A stretch of 64,000 nucleotides of DNA from Apostichopus japonicus (GCF_037975245.1 NC_092568.1:5310001-5374000), one strand, 5' to 3'. Positions 40,116-50,886 are shown, numbered from the stretch's first letter. The notes: generated from the letters alone by a model not told the origin. Numbers and translations are program-made.

Positions 40116-43100
40116 GCTATGTACGTTTCAACAAAAGAATATAGATTGCCTGAACTCAGATTTGCATATAACGATAGTGATGTCCTGCTGTTTGGTAGAT
40201 CCTTGCAAACTACGAACTCTTGCAAAACCAGCCAAAATAAAGAAAAAACCATTAAGCAACTCAGACTTATCCATCCAAGCCAATCCAATATGAAATCACC
40301 TTACTAAGCCACATGAAACAGCGGTTAGAGCACCCCGCCCCCCCCCTCAACCCCACCATACATCAACACCCTCCTGTTGCCCAAGCATTCAGTAGATTCA
40401 ATATTTAATTTACAAAATTCTCTTGGCACACAAACTTTGTAATAATATGCAAGTGGTGTGGAGCGAAGACTTCCGTGGCTCTTTGTTTATCTCAGGTTTG
40501 AGAAATTTGGAAATGAGGTTTAGTTACTTTCAGTTATTATTTTGTATTTGTTTTTATTTTTTATGCTACACTGCTTTGATGTTGAACTGATTCCTTCTCC
40601 TATCTCAGTATTATAGAAAGTGGTCTGCGTGTGCTGACGTCCGCCGTACGGGGAAATTAAGTGGCCGTTCGAGCAAGGGTTGACGTCATCAAAGCTAACT
40701 AATTCAGAGAAAACCAATCGACATTGCAGCGTACTAAACCAGACTAGAACTTCCCAGTCAATGCAAACAATAAACCATATCATACCAACACACGAAATAA
40801 GAGTAACTCAAGCTAAATCAAACCATAAATAAATTAAAAAAAACAATATTGGGGCAATGTACTTATCCAAATCAAGTGAATTTTCGAAAATTTATGTTAA
40901 CAAAGCTAGGAACAAGCCATTTAGATAGGCATTGGACAAATGCGTTTGTTTTCACTTCGGCTGAGCAGTATATAATTTTTTGATATTACACCTCGTTATC
41001 AGTTTAAGATTAATCGATAATCGATACTCTTGTCACAGGGAAATACATTGAACTTGTAAAGATAATTACCATAGTAGTGTAGAATGTACAGACGAGACCT
41101 GTTGTTACAATCACGATCCACAAGTTGAGATTTGTTACTAAAAAAGAAGAAATAAACTCGAGTTCTCTTTTGCGTGATCATCAGAATAAAATCGTCAGAA
41201 AATAAGTCATTCATGTAAATACACGGGTGTTTGTTTAGGTAAGAGGGGAACTTTCTCGGGGAGGGAGGGTAGTTATTTACACGGTAGGCCTACGGTTAAT
41301 ACACGGGCTGCTGTTCAGGTGAGAATAACACTCTCAGTCGTGTAGGACAGTCATTCAAACGTTACACACAGAGGAGATTCTTCTGGTGACAGGGGTACTT
41401 TTTCGGTGAGTGATACAATGTATAGTCATAACACCGTGTTGTGCCAGTATGATGACCTATTAAAGTGACAGGGTCGACCCACTCCCCCCCCCCCGCCCCG
41501 CCACCATCCTGTACACCATCTCGTATGCATGCCATTGTACATTTAGTCCCGTAATGTTATATATCAGAAACCTATACCGTAAATGTTATTAGTGAGTTGA
41601 AGCAGTATATGATTAGCATAACGAATAGCAGTCTTGAATAACTTTTGAAGCGTGTAATACCTAAACATAGTATTTTTCCAATAGTGTTCTTTTGTATTTC
41701 TCAACCCCACTCCACCCCTACCCCTACCTCCACCCCAGTGGCGGAGCGTCAGTACAGTCAGGGGCGGATGCCCCCCCCCCCCCTGACGGACTCAAATGGA
41801 CTGCTGGCGCCCTTTTCAGCTCTTTACCACTTTTTACTTATTCGCGATTATTGACTTTTTTATTGCGCTCATATCTACCTATTGACATTTGTCACATTTT
41901 GTTGGTGTAATTTCGCGATGACACCTATTTATTCTTCGTTTATCTGCAAATTAGCCAGACCCGGAAAGGGTCATTTCCGGCGGTCTAGGGAGTATCTTTA
42001 CTCAAAAAATTTCTGTACGCTATGCGCCAACCTGTGGTGGCGCTCTGCTTAGATAGTGTCGAAAGCGCCCCTACAGACCATTCTCGCCCCTGCTGACCAA
42101 TACCCCTAGCTCTGCCACTGCTCCACCCCACCCCACTCTTAAACCAGCATCACCTTATCTCGCACTTACAGGACATCATAGGTCCCTGCCTATGTAACTG
42201 CTCCATGTAATAACGTACAAGACATCAACCCGCACTGGGGGGTGAGGAGCATCGAGTAACATAAAACAGTGCTTTTTTGTCATGAAAGATCATCATACCT
42301 GCGTTCACTACTAGTGCTGGTGTGTAAGACACAATAGCAACGTAAAACAGTGTCTGTAGAAGAAAACAGAGCGCTCCTAGTAACCTCATCGGAAATCCGT
42401 ATCGTAAATAGAAATACTGAAAATAAAGAGATAAAAACCAAAATTCATCATCTAACTGACGACGACATCTATCTATACATCTTCTTTAACTTGAGCTATT
42501 AATTGCGAGATACCCTCTAGCTTACTTAGTCGAAACTTCGCGTCGGAAAATTGAAGCAATGTTTTCCGTATAGGTGTTTGCAAGAATGTGCGCCCTGTTC
42601 CGCTTCTTAAAATCAATATCGCGATTATGCGTGTAACTGCCTCTGCATATCCCTATAGTTACTAAAAGCTCGACACGAGCAATAAAGGAAATTTATCTTC
42701 ATCAGGAGTTCATGAAACTAACTGTACAGAACGTTGATGTGTTATTCTTAGTGTAGCCACCAATCTTCATTTTCTTTTACTTTAATAATAGAAACTTATA
42801 CGCGCTTAGTCGTCCATTTCCTTGAAGTCACAAGTGATTTTTGTTCATTGCTGAAGATGATTCACATAGATATGTAGAGAAGCCACACATGTATATTACA
42901 ATCAACAGTAAAACATATTATCGCTTACAGTCTATTAGGTCTTAACTCAGCTGATATACTTTGACTAGAGATAAATGAGTTTTATCTTAATGGAATGTCG
43001 GTGTCAGAAAATGTTAAAGGTGGCGTGTCTAATACTCGTTACATTTGCACACACTGCGTTCGATAAATGTATCTACAATTTTGTTCTTTTGAAATTTAGA

Positions 43101-46100
43101 CTGGTTAAGACATAATCGTGCAGTAGGGTTCACGCAGACCGGTTTAAACTATCTGTTCAAATATGGGTTTTGCGGAGGAGCATGTGTAAAAATATATATA
43201 TATTTATAAAAATAATTAAATGCATTGATGATCCTAGTATCGCGAGGTAAGCCCATCCACCGATAATTTATTTCCCTTTAGTTTACCTATGAATGTTTGA
43301 ACAAATATACACTTCAAGTTAATGGGCACTACAGTTAATGTGAGTTCTCACTTTGCATGAGATATTATCTTAAGTATATGCTTTTATCCAATGGTCCACA
43401 AATGTTGTACGGCGTATGTCATATCACCAGAAAGGTGCAATTTATTAATAAATAAATATATTATAGTTCATGAACGAAAGAAAAATACGCATCAGTCATA
43501 ATTCTTATAGGCAAAATATATGCTAGGCCTTTGTTTATGCATACTTATAGCATGGTAGGCTGTTTCTAATTTATGACATGTTTTGGAAACAAACAGCTTT
43601 TTACATGTTAAATTATTACGATTCAGGATTCGGGGTCAATATAACAAGTTCGAATTTGTTGCAAAATATATAAATAATTTTTAAAAACGACTATACTCCA
43701 TTCTTATTTTTACATGAGCACTATGAAATCTCTGAACTCTATGTGTATACACGGATTCACAAACATATCCCACGATCTCTTTATTTTCTGAGCCGGCCAA
43801 CCACGTACTCTATGTGTCTTACATTGAAAATACAACGACCTTCGTCAATTTTCTGACGTCACAACATATAGTTGAGGGGGTATGAAGTTTATTATAACTT
43901 TATTTAGCATATGTTCTTCTCCGTGTGAAACAGAAGTATTGACAGGGAAATGGTCAAATTGACTCTAAATTGATTTTCATTTCAAATCTGTTAGCTTGGC
44001 ATTCCTTAACAATATATAATAATTAACCAAAAGAAAGAGGAATGAATTTCTCTGTTTTAAATCTGAGTGCGATCAAGGTTTAACACGATGATAACAACTA
44101 ATTCATAAACTAATATTTTTCTACCTCCTGTTTAGGTATTATAGAAAAAGCGATGATTTTCCTGATACTTCAAAGTTAATAAAACAAAAATTACAGCGAT
44201 AAAATTCCCACCTTGCTGACTCTAAGATGTTTATTAACCAAAGACGGATTTTATTTGGATGTATTTTTTTTATGACATATTCGTCAATATCGCTGATTAC
44301 GTTTTCATCATAAACATTGATGTCTATTGATAGTAACATATGGCGCAAACGATTTTTGTGTACAACGTTAAATTACCGAAGGTCAAAGTTCATCCAATTT
44401 ATTAGTAAGTACAATAGAGTTCAACACACTGTGTGGGGATATCTGGCTCCGTTCAGGTTACAGTTATATCACCAGGGTTCATAGTGCGCAATCCTAGCCT
44501 TCCTGAATATGAAAGAATTTTCCCTTTTCAAATTAAATGGTTCTGTTGAGAATATTATATTATATATATTACTCAACCAGGTACGATAAAATACGTGTTT
44601 GAATGTGATATTTTTTTTAAAGGGTGATTTAGGCACAAAATTGATATTGATATATGTGGACAGTTTGAACCACTGTTATCAATCCATGCTATTTTCTCTT
44701 CCACTTTTAAGTTTTGGCAAATTGATCCTTTAAGCCACCCGATACACACAGAAAACACAGTATCTACTGTAAATCTTGAAAGTTTTGTACCAAAGTAAAA
44801 CTGGATCGTGCTGATAAATCAGTAGCATGTGCTATTTAGAATTACAGTAAGAACTTTTGATATGTGTAATCCCAACAAGTCAAGTTTGATGTATTTGTTG
44901 GGATTATACAACATATCCTCAGTTCTTACTGTAATCCTAATAGCACATACTACCGATTTATCAGTTTTTATGCATGAGCACGATACAGCTTTTAATGTGG
45001 TACAATAGTAACTGAAATCTCAGTGTGGATCGGTTGTTTAAACAATTGGGGTTCATCAATTAAAATGACTGGAACATACAGTCTAATACACACACCATTA
45101 GGTGGTCAGTTCAGAAGAAACACACAACTCGATGCGAGAACATACAACGTTATGGCCTCAAATGACAAGTATACAATGTTTAATCAATTTGGACAAGGAC
45201 AAAGGGTGTTTAATGCCATTTAAGGGTGCCCTGTTGTACAAATGAAGATAAAAGAACAGGGTTCGGTTGAGTTCTAGAAATTACAAAACATTGGATGAAA
45301 ATTAACAATTTTGGCTGCACTGAGGAGCCGAAGTCATCATCAAGTTACCGTTAAAGGAGCCTTCCATAAACTTTGCCAGCACTCCAATGTGTCTTGTTTC
45401 TTGGACTATGACACATATTAAGTCTAAAATTCTTCAGGAAGACACGCCCCTTAAAGTAAAGGCTTACACTTTTATACAAAGATCTTTAAAATTCATTTAT
45501 ATAAAAGTAATGTATTATCCAATTTCTGTTTCTTAAGCCAATTTCCGCATCTAAGCATATTCACTTGAGAAATCGATGCTCACCTGATATGCTGTGGTAA
45601 TTCTAATCCGTTAAATACCGGTATGTGATAAGATATCAAGGCTCACCTGATATGCGGTGGTGATCTCTAAACCGTAAAAAACCGGTATGTGCTAAGATAT
45701 CAAGGCTGACCTGATATGCGGTTTGTGATCTAAGAACAATAAAATATCGATATGATGGCTTCAGATATCAAGGCTCACCTGATATGCAGTGGTGATCTCT
45801 AAACCGTAAAATACCGGTATGAGGATTTCAGATATCACCAGAGTAGATGGTATGGTCTGTAACCCAATGAGTAGATAATGTCCTCCAAAGAAGTAGGTCT
45901 CAGCTGCATAACCCAACAAGGTAATAGGAGAAATGAAGGAGGCCAGAATAGTCAGTGCAATCGGCAAACTGAAGATACTGCGATCGGCTAAGAAGAAACT
46001 ATAATAAATTAAGAGAAAAGAGAGTTACTAGAGAACAAAGGCCCTATCACAATCAAGATTCACCAGCACAGAGAATACTTTCACCCATCACAAGATAATT

Positions 46101-46790
46101 CTTAGTAAACACAGAGCTATAACTTGGGGCGTATGCATGGGCGCACTGAAGCCTAAGGAGCGTACGTATATATGAAGGCAGAAAAGTATAAAGGGCGTAG
46201 AAATGTACACCCGGGGGTGTGTTCACACGTTTCAAGACGTTAAACATCAATTGATCATTTCAGACGAGGAAGCTGGAAGATGTGTTTACAGTAAATTATG
46301 AATTTATTCTAAACGAGGCTTAAATGAGTTTGGTAAAAATATACAGGCGGTATTTCACAAAGTAGACAAACGGTTAAGGTACCGGTAGTTTAAAAAAATA
46401 GGATTCAAATAGTTCATACGTTTTACTTAGGCCTATATGATTACAATATATAGTATTACATTGACTAATGTATAATTTTAAGCAGTGCTTCTATGTATGG
46501 CGCTCTTTGCTTTGACCAAAAACCGCAACTAACGAGCATCCATATTGTATCGGAGAGAAAGAGAAAGAGTATCGGAGAGAAACAGTTCATAAAAAAAGTT
46601 GATTATTTTCAGAAACAGCGAATGAACGCGTACAATATGTACAAGGATGTAACTAGTATGACCTTCGGGTAGTAGTGGGTCTTCTTTTCGCCATTCCGTG
46701 ATAAATTCCCATTCCAGTTAGGATCAGAAGCATCAATGCCATCACTACGTAATCAACCGGACTAAGAGAGTTAAAGGAAGATCCAGCCAT
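33215..46790 (-). CDS. SLC5A8-like: Gene A: SLC5 sodium-coupled monocarboxylate-type transporter
   Basis: Fourteen minus-strand exons with GT/AG borders and fully matching phases encode about 552 residues of a multi-pass plasma-membrane Na+/solute symporter. Family marks in order: a hydrophobic N-terminal helix (GMGIYHG), ASFISPITLLGYAAETY, PVFYGLEITTAYQ, YGFPMRLLGA, CTFYTT joined to GGIKAVIWTDVF, YGISQTAVQRFLSAR, and FAGALSTISSGINSM. The paired serines of the last block align with the Na2-site serines known in SLC5 structures. Human SMCT1 has about 610 residues, so only a C-terminal tail is missing. Monocarboxylate (SLC5A8/A12) and multivitamin (SLC5A6) members are similar, so the substrate is not settled. 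The loop made by exons 8-9 is longer than usual. Gene B is a divergently oriented paralogue; locus C is a decayed third copy. Confidence 0.92.
33355..34464 (-). other. Gene A intron 13
   Basis: No other exon seen. Poly(G) tract near 34039. A lone cccgccactg near 34272 resembles a hAT end but has no partner. Confidence 0.5.
34465..34567 (-). CDS. Gene A exon 13
   Basis: 103 bp after ccccacag, ending before gtataa. Reads AVFCGTLLSISIGVWIIAGS then YAQAGKPDAFYAYR. It equals the glycine-rich helix that follows the LWRR segment in SLC5 proteins. Phases fit exons 12 and 14. Confidence 0.88.
35206..35310. repeat. (TA)n microsatellite in gene A intron 12
   Basis: TA array with a few interruptions, mirrored by short 'gtagtag' sequences on its right and 'actactac' on its left. 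Confidence 0.93.
35488..35641 (-). CDS. Gene A exon 12
   Basis: 154 bp after tttccag, ending before gtaggt. Reads VLFGLLSIGLAFLASRLG and GIFGAPILGAFLVGMLWRR, the paired helices with the GGPLLGLF-like segment of SLC5. Confidence 0.92.
35642..36465 (-). other. Gene A intron 11
   Basis: No further exon recognised. A short tandem-like block (ctggtaatgtt / ctggcaatgtt) lies near 35900-35950. Confidence 0.5.
36466..36608 (-). CDS. Gene A exon 11 (sodium-site serines)
   Basis: 143 bp after acacag, ending before gtaagt. With the last codon of exon 10 it reads ALSTISSGINSMVAVTIEDI followed by WKP. The STxSSG block is the most conserved SLC5 signature; its serines coordinate Na+ in known structures. 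A polar cytoplasmic loop with DNDARD follows. Confidence 0.95.
36609..37053 (-). other. Gene A intron 10
   Basis: 445 bp without another exon. Many 'gtgg'/'tagtg' near-repeats lie around 36835-37010. The border sequences fit a GT-AG intron. Confidence 0.6.
37054..37142 (-). CDS. Gene A exon 10
   Basis: 89 bp after cgatag, ending before gtaaga. Reads IVMIFVNQQFSHIPGYQGIF then ISCIFAGAL. It equals the LFVxxxFxxxPGLxGLF-type helix pair of SLC5. Confidence 0.92.
37143..37635 (-). other. Gene A intron 9 with a short (TA)n run
   Basis: Contains TA repeats at 37248-37271 and no recognised exon. Confidence 0.6.
37636..37700 (-). CDS. Gene A exon 9 (extracellular loop)
   Basis: 65 bp after caaacag, ending before gtactt. 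Reads SPLEQPVTYVNQPPNFTSPD. The NFT is a possible N-glycosylation site. SPDQ at the end matches the SxDQ that precedes the next helix in SLC5. Confidence 0.85.
37701..38230 (-). other. Gene A intron 8
   Basis: 530 bp, AT-rich, no exon recognised. Confidence 0.6.
38231..38278 (-). CDS. Gene A exon 8 (48-bp micro-exon)
   Basis: 48 bp after tttgcag, ending before gtaagt, phase 1 on both sides. Reads KTDVVSPTMYCDEDC. The length is a multiple of three with symmetric phase, so skipping it would keep the frame. It lies in the extracellular loop where SLC5 proteins have a short CDPL-type segment. Confidence 0.75.
38279..38584 (-). other. Gene A intron 7
   Basis: 306 bp, no exon recognised. Confidence 0.6.
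38585..38670 (-). CDS. Gene A exon 7
   Basis: 86 bp after tttccag, ending before gtgagt. Reads SMWLNVPFSTIVIGAATLQG and VVLYAFYH, a membrane helix. Locus C has a 62-bp version. Confidence 0.92.
38923..39063 (-). CDS. Gene A exon 6
   Basis: 141 bp after tttcaag, ending before gtaagt. Reads FPVDPTTRTTFLSVVIGTF and YGISQTAVQRFLSARSVKDA. The NQxQVQRY-like block is a family signature (here SQTAVQRF). Confidence 0.94.
39064..39821 (-). other. Gene A intron 5
   Basis: 758 bp. A pyrimidine-rich block lies at 39570-39700. No other exon seen. Confidence 0.6.
39822..39976 (-). CDS. Gene A exon 5
   Basis: 155 bp after ttcatag, ending before gtaagt. Reads GGIKAVIWTDVFLAIVM, the GGxKAVxWTDVxQ signature of SLC5, then a second helix part and a polar GRFEVF end. 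Confidence 0.96.
39977..41069 (-). other. Gene A intron 4 with (TA)n
   Basis: Contains a TA array (40041-40111) and a poly(C) tract near 40340. No exon recognised. Confidence 0.6.
40041..40111. repeat. (TA)n microsatellite
   Basis: About 35 TA units inside gene A intron 4. Confidence 0.95.
41070..41137 (-). CDS. Gene A exon 4
   Basis: 68 bp after ttttttag, ending before gtaatt. Reads TNLNLWIVIVTTGLVCTFYT, a helix with the VCTFYTTxGG signature completed by exon 5. Confidence 0.94.
41736..42120. mobile_element. hAT-type MITE with 8-bp target duplication
   Basis: Starts CAGTGGCGGAGC and ends GCTCTGCCACTG, inverted copies of each other with one mismatch. Both sides carry ctccaccc (41728-41735 and 42121-42128), an 8-bp target duplication as expected for hAT transposons. 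No transposase is encoded, so it depends on an enzyme made elsewhere. It lies in intron 3 of gene A. Its inner right half, with ggtggcgctc and gcgccaacc blocks, is related to the nested element at 49544-49886. Confidence 0.88.
42299..42416 (-). CDS. Gene A exon 3
   Basis: 118 bp after attttcag, ending before gtatga. Reads YFYLRYGFPMRLLGALCFLL and VAIVSYTPALVVNA, the YLExRF-like block and following helix of SLC5. Same length as gene B exon 3. Confidence 0.95.
42417..45778 (-). other. Gene A intron 2
   Basis: 3.4-kb AT-rich intron. Apart from the hairpin at 44801-44988 and the exon 2 repeats at 45571-45778 I see no other structure. Confidence 0.6.
44801..44988. mobile_element. 188-bp fold-back (palindromic) element
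   Basis: The left arm runs atcgtgctgataaatcagta ... gaattacagtaagaac ... taatcccaacaa. The right arm is its reverse complement with scattered changes, around a loop of about 20 bases. The whole unit could fold into one long hairpin, like palindromic MITEs. No target duplication could be fixed. Confidence 0.8.
45571..45836 (-). repeat. Tandem copies of the exon 2 3' end and donor
   Basis: Four units of about 63-68 bp. The first in gene direction is the true end of exon 2 (PVFYGLEITTAYQ plus gtgagc). Three further copies follow in the intron: one with gtcagc, one with the same 13 codons intact and gtgagc, and one with a 1-bp deletion and gtgagc. Every copy retains a possible 5' splice site. 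Confidence 0.9.
45779..45998 (-). CDS. Gene A exon 2
   Basis: 220 bp after ttatag, ending before gtgagc; same length as gene B exon 2. Reads FFLADRSIFSLPIALTILAS, FISPITLLGYAAETYFFGG and ISEILIPVFYGLEITTAYQ. It holds two helices of the transporter core, including the region that lines the Na+ site. Confidence 0.95.
45999..46662 (-). other. Gene A intron 1
   Basis: 664 bp without a further exon. Near-duplicate 'atcggagagaaa' blocks lie at about 46551-46585. Confidence 0.6.
46663..46790 (-). CDS. Gene A exon 1 (start codon)
   Basis: The ATG at 46790 follows ttggtgatctgtg / caccaag in the sense strand. 128 coding bases, equal to gene B exon 1. Reads MAGSSFNSLSPVDYVVMAL, LLILTGMGIYHGMAKRRP. The first helix is followed by a basic segment. 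The donor AAG/gtcata is weaker than the gtaaga of gene B. The ATG is the first in frame and aligns with the paralogues. Confidence 0.92.
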
Positions 46791-48614
46791 CTTGGTGATC
46801 TGTGAAAATCACCATTTAAAAATAAAACATATTTCTTGGCCTTCTCTGGAAAATTATGTCTGTTTAGTGAAGGGGAGATGACTTGACATTTATGTGTCTT
46901 GGGCGGGTGGGGAAGGTTCAAGCGCTCGCCTATTACCAGGTAGCTGTAATTCAGTACAGAAGCCCCCGTTGCAACACACCGTCGTAGCTATAAGTTTACA
47001 TCTAATTTGCTACCTATTTTACTGCTTATTCGTAAAACGATGAACTATAAATGCGGCTGTCAGCTTGTAAGAAAGATATGACATGTGGGATTGAAGTGGG
47101 AGTAGGGTAGAAGGCCCGAATGTGGTTAAAAACTGCTCCGTAACGAGTTATGATAATTGTTATGTTGTAATATTCTGTAATATTTTAGCTATAAATGGAT
47201 AATAGTAAATTAAAATAAAAGTATGTATATACCTTACCTATGTGAACTGTTTGAGGTCTCTATACTGCACTATTCGATTAATAACTGTGATGTCACTTAA
47301 ACAGCGCACTCTGAGCATTATTATCATCACCCATATAGCCCGTTCTCTGTGGTGGTCAAGAAGAGAGAGCTGCGTATTTTGCGGGCTGTAAATGGCGTTA
47401 CGCGGCTCCGATCTACAACGGTATATTGAGCTTCGTGCAGTTTACCAACCTAGTATAGTCTGTCATAAGAAGAAGCTGGTTGTATACGATTCTACTTGTT
47501 TGGTAAACCCTGGCTGGGCCATTGTGTGTATTGAATCATTTCTAACTCCACAAAATAAGTTATCTTTAGCGTTCCATCTTATTTAAAAGTTATAAAAGTT
47601 TACGGTAAAGTAAATAAATTGTATGTGATAGGAGATGTATAAAGATAAAGCCATCGATTATGCTTTGAAGGACTTGAACGCCGTAACCTGAGCATCACCA
47701 AAGGGGACTCGAGTTTGTCAATAAAGAGATTGTACACACACACCCACACACACACACAAACGATGCTGTACCAAAACAATACTGGAATCAACTCAGGCTG
47801 TAAACATTGTGATACAAATATTAAACTTGAAGTGATCGAGACTTCATTTGGGGTCATGATGGTGACAGCAGAAGAATGCTCACGCAAATTAATATTAACA
47901 ATAAACTTTAAAGCGTAATACTTAAAAGGGCATGAAATGTTGAAAGCGAACAGCGACATAATATAAACAAAACTACTTTTCTGAGAGAAAATTGAATTAT
48001 GTTAACACAATTCATAAATCTGGAGAGAAGTTTTCCCGCGGCAGGCAAACGAGGAATCTGGCATTCGTTGTCGTCTATAGGAGTAAAAATTGCACTTTTC
48101 GAAGGATAGATAAGATCTAACAGGACTTATACTCCTCGATATAAAAACAAAGCTATTTTAACATAATTTTATATATTGGTGGATGGGCAGGCGGTGAATA
48201 ATTACTTAATTAAAATGAGGCAATTTGGAGATGATAACTAATATTAAATTGTACCATCATGTATTTATTTACAGATGAGTAGAAGTATGGAACTAGTCTA
48301 TATTGATTTTTATTATAGTTTGGAGACGGTACCTATAAGATACGTCAAAGGAACTAAATTTTAACATAAATTTACACACATTATTTTATAATTGTATTCA
48401 AAACTTTTAGTTTTATTTCTGGAGACCTTTCCGGAGCAAAGGAAGATATCCTAATTGATATTTTACTAATTAATGTTAAGGTGGGTGGATTCTGCTATCA
48501 GCTGGGTGAACAATTGCCTAATCTGGGTTCATATGCCGTCTACAGGGTTAGTTACACATTTAAGCCAAAGCTTGGTAATGGTTTACGCAGGCGGTTGACT
48601 GTCATATGCTCCTA
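46791..48614. promoter_or_regulatory. Part of the 7.15-kb divergent A/B interval
   Basis: No coding exon recognised. Promoters and untranslated exons of gene A should lie here by position; I see no defined core promoter motif. A (TG/CA)n stretch lies at 47733-47758. Confidence 0.3.
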
Positions 48615-48622
48615 TATAGGTC

Positions 48623-50001
48623 CAGTGGCGTCGCCAAGGGGGGGGGGGCCAGGGGGGCACGTGCCCCCCTAAAAACCTGGTGCCCCCCCCCGAGTGCCCC
48701 CCATCTGAGATTTGGGTTGGTAAAAAAATATATATACATTTGTTATATTCAACTCCCATCATCTGAGTTGGTTTTTCATAAGGACAAAGAAGCACAGTAA
48801 TTCGTATTTTCTTCAAATGAGCTGCGAAAAAATGAACAAGTTTATCCTTGAACGTCGGGTATCGAAGTCGTAACCCGCGCCATCACAACAGGTGTCGATA
48901 TTTACATTGAATGTGTCAGTGCTCACGCCATACCAGCGGATATACAAGTCCGCTTCGCGAGCTACATGACTGTGAGAAGGGAGGGTACTGCAATATGTTG
49001 CCTTGGTCTGAGGTTGACAGGTTAGGAGCTGACGAAATGTGAGAATGTGAGGGTCCGTAGGCACCATACTTACATATATTTGTGGACTCATATATTAACC
49101 TTGTTGTGTAGGGGGTCCAGAGGTCATTTGAGGTCAGATGCTTGTAGGAACAAATGGCGAATGTTCACACCTGCATACTGAGCCATACTCGATGTGTGAT
49201 CAAACTTTGGATTGCATGGTGAGATCCCTGATAGGAGCCAATAACGATGCTGGAACCTGTTACATCTTAATAGATAATGGCGAAAACGAGAAGGAAAAGA
49301 AAGGAGTCGGGGTCATGCACACATTAATTCAACAAATGTAGGTTCTATTGATAGGGTTAGGCATAATATCGACAGCATGTGGTTCATATCCTCTGCAAAA
49401 TTCTGCGCCTTGTTAAAATCATTACCTCAAAAATAGCAATTTCTGGAGATATCTTCAGATCGAATTTAGCATCAAATGTGGCAGCATTTTGCATCTAGCC
49501 CATCCTCCGTATGCGAAAATTTTCCAAAGGGGAGGGGTGGGGGCAGTGGCGGCGGAACCAAGGGGGGCCCTTACTACACTCAAAAACGTCTTTGCGAGTA
49601 CACTACGAGTAATAGCTACTCTCTTAAAACACCATCGAATATACAACTTACAATGTTTTTACAGACTTTTACGTGCAATCTGAGAAATTGCAGGCTTGAG
49701 ACCCATATTTTAGGGCTAGGTATTCGCAGCATAAAACACTCGGGAAGTGCCGTTTCCGGCCATCTGGGGGTTTGAAAAACCCAAAATTTTCTTTTACGCT
49801 CCGCGCCAACCGATGGTGGCGCTCCGCTTAGATTGTCTCTGCACATTAGTCCCCCCCCCAATAATTTTCCCGTTCCGCCGCGCCTGGAGGGGCACCCCCT
49901 CCCCTTAGACCCCTCCCCAGGACATTGATCCGTATCTACCTAAGTGCCCCCCCCATCAAATGCTGGTGCCCCCCAGACTGAAAAGTCTGGTGACGCCACT
50001 G
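48623..50001. mobile_element. hAT-type non-autonomous element, 1.38 kb
   Basis: Starts CAGTGGCGTCGCCA and ends TGGTGACGCCACTG (inverted, one mismatch). An exact 8-bp duplication tataggtc flanks it (48615-48622 and 50002-50009). Poly(G) and poly(C) blocks follow both ends. No transposase-like frame is present. A second element (49544-49886) is inserted inside. Open frames here are short and low-complexity. Confidence 0.9.
49544..49886. mobile_element. Nested MITE related to 41736-42120
   Basis: Starts CAGTGGCGGCGGAAC and ends GTTCCGCCGCGCCTG, a degenerate inverted pair. The inside shares ordered blocks with the 41.7-kb MITE: 'gtttccgg', 'tttacgct', 'gcgccaaccgatggtggcgc', 'ccgcttaga'. Target duplication is unclear (gaggggtg / gaggggca). 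Confidence 0.7.
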
Positions 50002-50830
50002 TATAGGTCACGCACCACAATTTATTGTTACATTGACTTACACACTAAACTCGTCACTCTCAAGACCTGCCAAAGCATAGATAGAAGTTTTCAACTGGTA
50101 TATCCTACCCACCACATGATAGCTGTGTTCTAGTGGCCTATTATGGCACTTGCAAACTTCCACATCATGACCGTTTAGATTTTGAGCTATGAAGAGGAGC
50201 AAGTTTAGCACACTGAACCCCACCCTTCCATCTGCTCGCTCGGAGTAATATCAACATTCATCCAAAGATTTTCTAAAATTGTTTATACCACCTTCGATCC
50301 TCCCTATTTTCACACCATCTGTACTTTAAATCATGCTCTTTCAAATAAAGGCAGAACAAACAATGATTGTAACTGATAATATGATTAAACAAGCATTACA
50401 TAAGGTACTTTTACCTCTTTTCTCCGACAATGGCTCTCGAGCGGATGTACACTACTCTAATTGTGGTGCGGTCGGTCAGTATATTTCAACTGGTGGCGCA
50501 CTTGTTCGTCTGGTTTCAGATATTCGGATGTATCGGGGGTTTAAGAGAGCAGTATATGGATACGATTCTGTCGGATTTAAGACACTATATAAGACAAATC
50601 TGGAAAAGTTTAATGAAGTTTAATGCACAGAGCGTAAATTAAGTTAAAATTTTACAGTGCGGAACTATAAGAGGAAAGTGTAGTAAGAGTTGGGACTTAG
50701 GAGTAGGATGTGTTGGTAATGCAAAGCTAAACGGTATACTAGTCACATAAAGAGTCTGGTGAAGAGCATATTGATTGTAAATCTGTTCATTAACAAGTAC
50801 ATTCAAGTATAAGAATACACACACACACAC

Positions 50831-50832
<2 letters not shown>

Positions 50833-50884
<52 letters not shown>
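50833..50884. repeat. (TA)n microsatellite with (CA)n lead
   Basis: Preceded by about seven 'ac' units at 50817-50830. Confidence 0.93.

Positions 50885-50886
<2 letters not shown>

Noticed and set aside
50430-50642. 70-codon frame with hydrophobic stretch as a small membrane protein
   Set aside because: No homology, no splice context and no codon pattern to support it; mentioned only within the interval entry.
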